7,503 nucleotides of DNA from Bacteroidales bacterium (lineage in GTDB: Bacteria; Bacteroidota; Bacteroidia; Bacteroidales; UBA932). Numbering within the stretch: the stretch's first letter is position 1; each line of letters starts with the position of its first letter. The stretch spans positions 1-7,503 of the forward strand of contig JAFWPT010000412.1 in NCBI GenBank assembly GCA_017509375.1, given 5' to 3'. The notes under the pieces are model-generated. The model ran no database searches and had not been told where the DNA came from. It saw only the letters and a list, made by a program, of their open reading frames with translations. Shown here one piece after another: positions 1-4,905 of the stretch. The position numbers were made by a program, and so were the translations under genes.

Positions 1-269
1 GGCAGGACGACAGCATCAAGATGGTGATAGTGGTGGAAATCAACGGCAAGACCTACTACTATCCCTATCGTGCCCTGTATGTCCAGCCGAATTCCCGCTA
101 TCTGGTCCACAATATTACCCTCAAGGGAATCGGCAGCGAGTACAGCAACTTCTACGTAAAGAAGTTCTCCGCCACGCTAGGACCGATGAGCGTCGGACAG
201 TGGCAGGAGCTGGAGGTAGACAACATCGACATGGGCTACAAGGACTATGACGGCAATGAAATCTATTAG
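1..269 (+). CDS. Fimbrillin-like protein (Mfa1/FimA superfamily), C-terminal part only
   Basis: The reading frame is open from the left edge (first full codon at position 3) to a TAG at 267-269, leaving about 88 residues, so the start lies outside the window. The tail resembles the last beta-strands of Bacteroidales type V fimbrial subunits: a VVEINGKTYYYPY strand, an NSRYLVHNITLKGIGSEY segment, and a closing EVDNIDMGYKDYDG strand. The next gene has the matching block in the same place (LAVKINGTLYFYS, then CYKINNITLAGEPSEY), so the two are tandem paralogues. The protein would be exported and built into a surface fimbria. Its stop lies 4 nt before the preferred start of the next gene, so the genes are probably co-transcribed and translationally coupled. 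Whether it is a major or minor subunit cannot be told from the C-terminus alone. Confidence 0.75.
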   Translation, partial: QDDSIKMVIVVEINGKTYYYPYRALYVQPNSRYLVHNITLKGIGSEYSNFYVKKFSATLGPMSVGQWQELEVDNIDMGYKDYDGNEIY

Positions 270-273
270 GCCT

Positions 274-1656
274 ATGAGACTGAGAATAAAGAGATTCTTC
301 GCTCCGCTCAGAATGACAGTATGGGCGGGAGTGCTGCTGGTGGCGTTGGCAGGATGTGAGCCGGAGCCCCTCCCCGTATCCTTCGGAGTGGAAAGCGGCG
401 GGCAGGAGGTTACTACTTTCGACTTCGGCGTGATGAGCTATGAGGGCCCTTCGACCAAGGCCTATGCGGCCGATGTGGAAGACGGCTTGGTGGACCGCAT
501 CGATATCTTCATGTACGACGGCAGCGGAAACATTTACGGCCACAAAGTCATTGGGGAATATGGCAGCGGGGCGATGGACCTTACCAGTGTCACGTTCCGG
601 GACTCCGATGGCAACGGTGTCGTGCGTTCCTACCTCTTCATCGCCAATCTGGACCCGGACAGTGCCCAGTACATCGGTTATCTGGACCGGGTGGATATGA
701 ACCGGTACCCGGAGACCTTCATCCCCTGGAGCGCCGGGAATGCCCGGGTGAACTACCCGCTGATGGCGGCAACTGCCAAGGTCACCTTCGGCAGCACAAC
801 CAGCGTCAGCATAAGCCTGATGCGTTATATGTCCAAGTTCGAGATTGGGACCGTGACGGCGCAGTTCTGGGGAACACCGGACCAGTATCGCAATGTCTAT
901 CTGCAGAATATCGTCTTTGCCAATGCCTGGGACATCGTCCGCGTCTGTCAGTCCAAGCCGCAGAATTTCACCGGCCAGCCCACCGACATCTTCGGCCCCA
1001 CAGGATGGTCCAGCGGCGCCTTCGGGAATCCGGAAAAGAACTACTACATGGCCAATTATTTCCTGAGCCAGGATGAATGGAGCGCATACGGTATGACTTA
1101 TGCCGATATGCACGGGACCTACAACCAGGGCACCTGGGGCGGCAAGGGCAAGCTCAATCAGGACTATAACTACCTGTACAACGACAACTGGAAGCATCCC
1201 AAGCACAGTATCAACTTAACGGCTCCGGCTTCACTTGTCGCCCTTTCGCAGCAGACCTGGGACACCAATGCCTACCTGCCGCAGAATGCCGGGAAACTGT
1301 GCGATGAGTACGATGGCTCCCTGGGTCCATTCAGCGTAAACAGGGCCTTCTACACCCTTCCCACTAAGTTCAACGCATGGTTCACCGAGCCCACCTACGG
1401 CGATGAATCCCAGAACAACGAACTTCGCCTGGTGCTGGCCGTGAAGATCAACGGCACGCTGTACTTCTACTCCAAGATGATTACCGGCCTGAATCCGAAC
1501 ATGTGCTATAAGATTAACAACATCACCCTTGCCGGAGAGCCATCAGAGTATCCAAACACATGGGTACGCGGCGGTCAGGTCACGAAAGCAGCTTCGAATG
1601 AAGAACGCTGGACTGTCCACGGCAACGTGGCCGAAATAGACAACCTGGTGCTATGA
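274..1656 (+). CDS. Fimbrillin-like lipoprotein (type V fimbrial subunit)
   Basis: A 460-residue exported lipoprotein. With the start at 274 it opens with a basic n-region (R2, R4, K6, R7), a hydrophobic core at about 16-26 and a lipobox LAGC with the lipidated Cys at 28. After a linker with TKA at 61-63, residues 70-85 (DGLVDRIDIFMYDGSGNIYG) match the first strand of the N-terminal fimbrillin domain, and YLFIANLDPD and MRYMSKFEIGTV fit the same fold. The C-terminal domain has the LAVKINGTLYFYS and INNITLAGEP strands shared with the upstream gene. In P. gingivalis such proteins are lipidated, cross the outer membrane, are cleaved in the N-terminal region and polymerise by strand exchange; that role is inferred here. 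Alternative ATGs at 247 and 256 overlap the upstream gene. I prefer 274 because its first codons align with the start of the next gene. No Shine-Dalgarno is visible, which is usual in this phylum. Confidence 0.8.
   Translation: MRLRIKRFFAPLRMTVWAGVLLVALAGCEPEPLPVSFGVESGGQEVTTFDFGVMSYEGPSTKAYAADVEDGLVDRIDIFMYDGSGNIYGHKVIGEYGSGAMDLTSVTFRDSDGNGVVRSYLFIANLDPDSAQYIGYLDRVDMNRYPETFIPWSAGNARVNYPLMAATAKVTFGSTTSVSISLMRYMSKFEIGTVTAQFWGTPDQYRNVYLQNIVFANAWDIVRVCQSKPQNFTGQPTDIFGPTGWSSGAFGNPEKNYYMANYFLSQDEWSAYGMTYADMHGTYNQGTWGGKGKLNQDYNYLYNDNWKHPKHSINLTAPASLVALSQQTWDTNAYLPQNAGKLCDEYDGSLGPFSVNRAFYTLPTKFNAWFTEPTYGDESQNNELRLVLAVKINGTLYFYSKMITGLNPNMCYKINNITLAGEPSEYPNTWVRGGQVTKAASNEERWTVHGNVAEIDNLVL
291..318 (+). 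repeat. Dispersed palindromic repeat, copy 1, inside a signal-peptide coding region
   Basis: On the minus strand positions 296-315 read CATTCTGAGCGGAGCGAAGA, which I recognise as the core of a short interspersed repeat found between genes in many bacteria. It often yields spurious peptides such as CHSERSEES or RFFASLRMT. Here it is read in frame as RFFAPLRMT, residues 7-15 of the fimbrillin-like lipoprotein. The arms ATTCT (294-298) and AGAAT (310-314) can pair around an 11-nt loop. A diverged copy is at 1665-1691. Confidence 0.6.
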
Positions 1657-2378
1657 GACGGATAAGATGCTTCGCGATGCTCAGCATGACAATTCTGCTG
1701 GCATCCTGCTCGGTCAAGGAAGACCGCAGCGACTGCCCCTGCTGGCTTACGGTGGATGCGAACAAAGCAATTTCACTGAGTGCCTGGTACGGCAGCCATC
1801 AGATTCTTGACAACCATCACGGCGGCTTTGTGGACTACACTGTCCCGAGAGGAATCGTGGACCTTGTGGCCAGTCAAGGCAGTTTCACAGCCCCGGAAGG
1901 GCAGCAGATGGGAGAACTCTTCGCCCAGCTCCAGCATCTGGATACGGACGGCGAGTTTGCCAACACCGGGATTGAACTGAAAAAGCAGTTCGCTACGGTG
2001 TCCATCGATTTCAAGGATGAAGATGACGGCCGGACCGGGTATGACCTGCTGGTCACCGGTGCCGTTTCCGGAGCGAATCCCCGAACACTGGAGCCTGTGG
2101 AGGGCCTCTTCCGCTTCGTGCCGGAGCCTGTAACTGACGGCCGCGGATATGCTTTCCGCGTACCCCGCCAGAAGGACAATTCCTTAGCTCTGACCCTCTC
2201 CTACAACGGCAGTGTGGTGGAGTCTATCGACCTGGGCTACCTGATTGCCAAGAGCGGCTTCGACTGGACGGCAGAGAACCTGGGTGACGTATCCATCCTC
2301 TGCGACCTTCCCGCCCATACCTTCACCATTACCGTCAAAGAATGGGAAGGGCCGGTAACCTTTGACATTACGATATAA
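1653..2378 (+). CDS. FimB/Mfa2-family fimbrial anchor lipoprotein
   Basis: A 241-residue protein with a very short lipoprotein signal peptide: MRRIR, a hydrophobic stretch at about 7-17, and lipobox LASC with Cys19. The mature start CSVKEDRSDCPCWLTVD is the hallmark opening of the FimB/Mfa2 family, which anchors type V fimbriae to the outer membrane and limits their length. The K-E-D after the lipid Cys also resembles the Bacteroidota lipoprotein export signal for surface exposure (Lys plus acidic residues). It is shorter than typical family members of about 300 residues. The body is beta-rich (for example ATVSIDFKDEDDG and YNGSVVESIDLGYL), and it ends in a THTFTI-like strand, HTFTITVKEWEG. 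The start ATG overlaps the TGA of the upstream gene (ATGA), so translation is coupled. It is the last gene before a strong terminator. Confidence 0.85.
   Translation: MRRIRCFAMLSMTILLASCSVKEDRSDCPCWLTVDANKAISLSAWYGSHQILDNHHGGFVDYTVPRGIVDLVASQGSFTAPEGQQMGELFAQLQHLDTDGEFANTGIELKKQFATVSIDFKDEDDGRTGYDLLVTGAVSGANPRTLEPVEGLFRFVPEPVTDGRGYAFRVPRQKDNSLALTLSYNGSVVESIDLGYLIAKSGFDWTAENLGDVSILCDLPAHTFTITVKEWEGPVTFDITI
1665..1691 (+). repeat. Dispersed palindromic repeat, copy 2, inside a signal-peptide coding region
   Basis: A diverged copy of the element at 291-318, at the equivalent place in the next gene. On the minus strand it reads TGTCATGCTGAGCATCGCGA followed by AGCATCT, resembling the repeat variant that produces VMLSEAKHL-type spurious peptides. 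In frame it encodes RCFAMLSMT, residues 5-13 of the anchor lipoprotein. The arms ATGCT (1667-1671) and AGCAT (1683-1687) pair around an 11-nt loop, the same spacing as copy 1. Confidence 0.55.
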
Positions 2379-2426
2379 CCTAAACCTCTAAAGATTTTTT
2401 CATAAGTATTAAACGTTAAACAAGGG

Positions 2427-2457
2427 AGCGGACGCCTGCGAAGGTCTCCGCTTTTTC
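2427..2457 (+). terminator. Intrinsic terminator of the fimbrial operon
   Basis: The outer stem AGCGGA (2427-2432) pairs with TCCGCT (2447-2452). A single C-C mismatch follows, then GCCT (2434-2437) pairs with AGGT (2442-2445) around a GCGA tetraloop (2438-2441). A run of five T (2452-2456) follows. It lies 48 nt after the anchor gene stop and works only for plus-strand transcription, since there is no T-run on the other side. Confidence 0.85.
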
Positions 2458-2474
2458 TATTTCAACGCTATTAA

Positions 2475-2488
2475 TCCCGGGCCCGGGA
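2475..2488. repeat. GC-only perfect palindrome
   Basis: TCCCGGGCCCGGGA is a perfect 14-bp palindrome with a 12-bp core of only C and G, set in AT-rich DNA and flanked by TTAA on both sides (2471-2474 and 2491-2494). It lies between the fimbrial terminator and the stop codon of the convergent 107-aa gene. It could be part of a minus-strand 3' end or a protein-binding or junction site; no clear T-run follows on either strand. Confidence 0.6.
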
Positions 2489-2501
2489 AATTAACATTCG
2501 G

Positions 2502-2825
2502 CTAAGTTCGTTTAGCCTCAGCAGGACTCTCGTCCATCACGCGGTCGAGATAGGTTTTTATCCAACAGAACTCTTGCGTCACCTCGATACCGGCTTCTTC
2601 GAGATATTTGTGCAACTGGTGCCAATACTCGCTGCCTGAGCACAATGTGGCCACTTCCACAATGGAGGCCTCTATGGTGCGGGACTGTTCTTCGACGGCT
2701 GCTAGCTGCACTTCTTTCGTAAAGGGTAACGCTATCAAAAGCCTTCTTGCAATATCCAGATGTTGGATAATCACTTTTCCTTTGCAGGGGATCTGGGTTT
2801 CCCCAAACTTACGTTTTGTTTTCAT
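2502..2825 (-). CDS. Hypothetical protein, 107 aa, predicted all-helical and cytosolic
   Basis: I do not recognise this family. The product has no signal peptide or membrane segment. After a basic N-terminus (KTKRK at 2-6) it shows amphipathic stretches that look like helices: IQHLDIARRLLIAL, KEVQLAAVEEQSRTIEASIVEVATL, SEYWHQLHKYLEEAGI and WIKTYLDRVMDES. Composition looks like a real soluble protein rather than an antisense shadow. It starts with ATG at 2823-2825; an in-frame TGA 18-20 nt upstream rules out a longer frame. No Shine-Dalgarno or clear promoter was found. The start codon lies right at the edge of the inverted-repeat-bounded segment 2828-3083. Codons 10-17 contain a 15-nt sequence repeated, complementary in RNA, in the candidate RNA downstream. 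It is convergent with the fimbrial operon. It could be an accessory or mobile-element gene. Confidence 0.55.
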   Translation of the reverse strand: MKTKRKFGETQIPCKGKVIIQHLDIARRLLIALPFTKEVQLAAVEEQSRTIEASIVEVATLCSGSEYWHQLHKYLEEAGIEVTQEFCWIKTYLDRVMDESPAEAKRT

Positions 2826-2827
2826 TG

Positions 2828-3083
2828 ACGAATTGTTTTGGGTTCACACCGGTGGCTGAAAGGCTATGTACATAGCGGGTTAAAGTGCACTATTCGGAAT
2901 CGCAGTATGCCCGGCCGTCAGCCAGGCCTTACATCACGATGGTACTGGTCACTCATATACCTGATAGTTTTAGTGTTCCCAATTATGCGCGAAAGCTGGC
3001 GTGCATCCCTGCAAGCCAGCCCCGTTTCGTGTCATCTCACGATGCAAATGCTTGCTTACGGTGTGATGCTCCAAACAATTCGT
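2828..3083. mobile_element. Possible MITE-like segment bounded by imperfect terminal inverted repeats
   Basis: The left end has ACGAATTGTTTTGG (2828-2841) and then CACACCG (2845-2851). The right end has CGGTGTG (3059-3065) and then CCAAACAATTCGT (3071-3083). In inverted orientation the arms align over about 25 bp with small indels. The 256-bp segment holds no convincing gene. It does contain local hairpins: GCTGGC (2995-3000) with GCCAGC (3015-3020), continued by TGCA/TGCA around a TCCC loop, and TCGTG (3027-3031) with CACGA (3038-3042). I saw no convincing target-site duplication. It could instead be an extended 5' region of the 107-aa gene or a structured RNA. Confidence 0.35.
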
Positions 3084-3174
3084 GACGTAAAGATAAGGAG
3101 TGAAATTGTCACTTTCTGACACAGGAGCAAAAATCGTGAAGGCCGATTTCGCCAAATGACAGAAAATGCTTAAA

Positions 3175-3204
3175 TTTGCAACAGTTACAAGCAGAAATAC
3201 TTTG
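3175..3204 (+). promoter_or_regulatory. Candidate Bacteroidota-type promoter, plus strand
   Basis: TTTG at 3175-3178 is followed after 19 nt by TACTTTG (3198-3204), close to the primary-sigma pattern TTTG plus TAnnTTTG of this phylum; one spacer base in the -7 element is missing. Transcription would begin near 3210. There is no convincing gene downstream on this strand, only structured DNA ending in a terminator at 3459-3491. Confidence 0.45.
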
Positions 3205-3238
3205 TAAAGACATACACAAGCGTTTGAACGCTTTTGAA

Positions 3239-3356
3239 CCGGCGTAAATCCTGCCACGATTTAAGAAAACTCGAGTTCAAAGGTGGACAGGCGTCTGCAA
3301 TCTTAAGGATTCAGGCGTTTGTACCACTTCTCGAGTTTACCGTGGCAGGTGGCCGG
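3239..3356 (+). repeat. Long rod-like inverted repeat made of nested arms
   Basis: Nested pairings, from outside in: CCGGC (3239-3243) with GCCGG (3352-3356); CCTGCCACG (3250-3258) with CGTGGCAGG (3341-3349); AAACTCGAG (3267-3275) with CTCGAGTTT (3330-3338); AGGTGG (3281-3286) with CCACTT (3324-3329, one G-U pair); and CTG-c-AATC (3295-3302) with GATTCAG (3308-3314) around a 5-nt loop. Two perfect 9-bp arms in register are very unlikely by chance. A CAGGCGT direct repeat (3288-3294, 3312-3318) lies near the tip. Confidence 0.7.
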
Positions 3357-3376
3357 GAGTGGGAGCCTGAATCCTT
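3305..3376 (+). repeat. 12-bp inverted repeat interleaved with the rod, followed by a T-run
   Basis: AAGGATTCAGGC (3305-3316), at the tip of the rod, is perfectly complementary to GCCTGAATCCTT (3365-3376), just after the rod. Because the right rod arms lie between the two segments, this pairing crosses the rod: either a pseudoknot or a structure that excludes the rod. The right arm runs into TTTTT (3375-3379), so the alternative fold resembles a terminator with a long loop. Confidence 0.6.
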
Positions 3377-3418
3377 TTTCGTTTCCTCTCTTGGTCATAA
3401 GCAGAACGCAGCCGCATA

Positions 3419-3456
3419 CAGATTGTCTCTTCCTTGCAGGGGATCTGGACAATCTG
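3419..3456 (+). other. Stem-loop with 20-nt loop carrying an antisense-like sequence
   Basis: CAGATTGTC (3419-3427) and GACAATCTG (3448-3456) form a perfect 9-bp stem around a 20-nt loop (3428-3447). The stretch TTGCAGGGGATCTGG (3434-3448) recurs at 2782-2796, inside codons 10-15 of the minus-strand 107-aa gene. A plus-strand RNA would therefore be complementary to that mRNA near its start, with a further TTCC match if one base is bulged. Confidence 0.55.
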
Positions 3457-3458
3457 CC

Positions 3459-3491
3459 AGGGCAGGCCTTCTGCAGGGGCTTGCCCTTTTT
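3459..3491 (+). terminator. Intrinsic terminator on the plus strand
   Basis: AGGGCA (3459-3464) pairs with TGCCCT (3482-3487). A G-U pair (3465 with 3481) and GCC (3466-3468) with GGC (3478-3480) extend the stem to 10 bp around a 9-nt loop. Five T (3487-3491) follow. No protein gene is visible upstream on this strand, which is the main reason to suspect an RNA gene there. It overlaps the stop codon of the convergent ATPase gene and lacks a T-run on the minus strand. Confidence 0.75.
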
Positions 3492-4848
3492 ACAGGACCA
3501 TTGCCATGTAAAGCGGATAGTATGTTATCTTGTCTTCTACGAAAAGATTCTCCCGGCAAAAGACCATAGCCCGCGAGACCTTGTCCGGACTGTTGCGGAG
3601 TATCGCATCCAAGGACTTGTGATCCTTGAATTCTTCTCCCGATTTCACCTCCAGCACAGCAATTCCTGTCTCCCACTTGTATATGAAATCCAGTTCCTGC
3701 TTGCTTTGGCGATCATAGTAATGAAGAGGAATTCCTTTCTTGACCAGCTCCCCGGCAATGAAATTCTCCGTCAGAGCGCCCTCGTTGATGTGAATGTCTC
3801 CATTCATGACCTGGAATTGCATCTTTGGAAGGCTCATATAAGTTAGGAGCCCGGTATCCACCAGGAATAACTTGTACAGTTTCCTGTTCTCCGTAGTGCT
3901 GAAAGGAAGCTTGAACTCAGTAGTATTGAACGAGTAATATGCATCTCCGGCATCGATGAGCCACTGCGTGGGGTCCGCATACTTCCGCCGTGAGGCGCCT
4001 TTCTCCAAATCCGCCAGGACGTAGCGTTTATCCTTTTTTGCAAGCTGGGACGGAATAGCATCAAAGACACGTTTCACAAGAACTTTCTCCTTCCCGGCAT
4101 ATTTGGAAATATCATCGCGGTAACTGTCAACAATGCTCTTCTGAATTGAAACCACCTTCTGAAAATCTTCGTCAGTGACAAACTTCTGAACGGCCTCAGG
4201 CATTCCTCCAACAACCAAATACTGACGGAAATACTTCATCATCTGTTCATGAATCAGCGCTGGAACGGGCGTTCTTTTTACATAGCATTCTTTCAGGGTA
4301 TCTATCACCTCTTGTGTGATGCCAACCGCCCATAAGAATTCTTCAAAGTCAAGGGGATACATGTTTATCCGCTCCTCGAATCCGACGGGGTAAGATGCCA
4401 CGATATCATCTTCATCTTCCTGTGCTTGCTTCCGCTGTTCTTCCTCCTCTTCGTCTTCGCCACCCTTGTAATTGATCCCTAAGAGGGAACCGGATTCGAT
4501 AAAGTCATACTCGTGTTCTTCCATAAGGAACTTGATGGCAGTGCGGGCCCCGGGGCAATCCTGGATTTCGTCAAAGAAAACAAGCGTCTCACCCTTGACA
4601 AAGGGGCCATAGCCCATTGCCGAAAGGTTCATAATGATTGTATGGGTGTCCAAATCCCCGTCAAAAGCTTTTTTCGCACTCTTTCGTTTTACGAAGTTGA
4701 TTTCAATAAAGTGCTTATAGTGACGGCGTGCAAACTCGCGGATTGTTGTGGTTTTACCCACCTGGCGGGCTCCATCCAAAAGGGGGGCTTTTGCCCTATC
4801 TCCCTTATACCAAGTCTCCAGACTGTCGAAAATCTTTCTATTCAGCAT
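3490..4848 (-). CDS. AAA ATPase with DUF4143-type C-terminal domain
   Basis: A 452-residue protein of the AAA_14/DUF4143 family, whose cellular role is unsettled. Visible parts: Walker A GARQVGKT (26-33); Walker B LVFFDE (89-94); the SGSLLG motif (119-124), which sits where the family has its GS sensor-like motif; an unusual acidic insert (about 129-148, with EDEEEEE at 131-137); the family segment YPLDFEEFLW (164-173); and a C-terminal block with E385/D387 and E400-V-K402 that fits the PD-(D/E)XK nuclease-like pattern ELDF...LEVKSG. I place the start at the ATG 4846-4848; a TTG at 4872 would add eight residues and is less likely. The length is normal for the family. It is transcribed alone from the promoter at 4966-4997, behind a leader of about 110 nt with three repeats and two micro-ORFs. 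Its base composition is more AT-rich than the flanking operons, which fits an acquired gene. Confidence 0.85.
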   Translation of the reverse strand: MLNRKIFDSLETWYKGDRAKAPLLDGARQVGKTTTIREFARRHYKHFIEINFVKRKSAKKAFDGDLDTHTIIMNLSAMGYGPFVKGETLVFFDEIQDCPGARTAIKFLMEEHEYDFIESGSLLGINYKGGEDEEEEEQRKQAQEDEDDIVASYPVGFEERINMYPLDFEEFLWAVGITQEVIDTLKECYVKRTPVPALIHEQMMKYFRQYLVVGGMPEAVQKFVTDEDFQKVVSIQKSIVDSYRDDISKYAGKEKVLVKRVFDAIPSQLAKKDKRYVLADLEKGASRRKYADPTQWLIDAGDAYYSFNTTEFKLPFSTTENRKLYKLFLVDTGLLTYMSLPKMQFQVMNGDIHINEGALTENFIAGELVKKGIPLHYYDRQSKQELDFIYKWETGIAVLEVKSGEEFKDHKSLDAILRNSPDKVSRAMVFCRENLFVEDKITYYPLYMAMVL

Positions 4849-4849
4849 A

Positions 4850-4905
4850 TTACATGAGTTTTCCCGATGCAAATTTACAACTTTTCGCCCGGTATTTCAA
4901 TACAT
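4850..4905 (-). other. Micro-ORFs in the leader of the ATPase gene
   Basis: Reading the minus strand, the predicted leader holds ATG-TAT-TGA (4897-4905, Met-Tyr-stop), and ATG-TAA (4850-4855), a start codon followed at once by a stop, one nucleotide before the ATG of the ATPase gene (ATGTAATATG). Ribosomes using them would be held or re-initiate near the real start. They may equally be chance. Confidence 0.25.

Larger units (their letters stand above)
3211..3491 (+). ncRNA. Candidate structured non-coding RNA
   Basis: The stretch is about 280 nt. It lies between a near-consensus promoter and an intrinsic terminator on the same strand and is full of potential RNA structure. In order: a 5' hairpin AAGCGTT-TG-AACGCTT (3218-3233); a rod of nested helices (3239-3356); a 3' segment complementary to the rod tip (3365-3376) followed by five T; a 9-bp stem-loop with a 20-nt loop (3419-3456); and the terminator (3459-3491). 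I do not see the conserved cores of RNase P RNA, tmRNA or SRP RNA. A 6S-like RNA is conceivable because of the rod, but the large central bubble is not evident. Minus-strand reading as the 3' region of the ATPase mRNA is the main alternative; the T-runs favour the plus strand. A shorter form ending near 3380 is possible. Confidence 0.4.

Noticed and set aside
121..1206. Long minus-strand open frame (361 codons) opposite the fimbrillin gene
   Set aside because: It is antisense to a clear lipoprotein with matching family strands, has low-complexity V/G/H-rich composition, and contains the spurious CHSERSEES peptide of the dispersed repeat.
2838..3257. Overlapping short open frames on both strands of the 2838-3257 region
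   Set aside because: They overlap each other on opposite strands, have no recognisable domain, poor starts, and coincide with the inverted-repeat segment and hairpins.
3211..3491. RNase P RNA, tmRNA, SRP RNA or a tRNA
   Set aside because: None of the conserved cores or a cloverleaf could be found by eye; a 6S-like RNA could not be fully excluded.
3459..3491. Terminator of the ATPase gene on the minus strand
   Set aside because: The hairpin follows the stop codon, but on the minus strand the T-run is missing after it (TGGCAG follows), so it fits the plus strand only.
3395..3520. Remnant second copy of the 107-aa gene suggested by the shared 15-mer
   Set aside because: Similarity does not extend beyond about 20 bp on either side, and the match is centred in the loop of a perfect stem, so a loop complementarity explains it better than a gene fragment.
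3234..3846. Plus-strand open frames of 111 and 175 codons
   Set aside because: They run through the rod repeat and terminator and then antisense to the ATPase gene; no protein-like features.
4849..4872. Upstream TTG start for the ATPase, adding eight residues
   Set aside because: The added residues (MHRENSCN) carry no family feature, the ATG at 4846-4848 gives the usual start just before the first helix, and the TTG lies next to a leader repeat.
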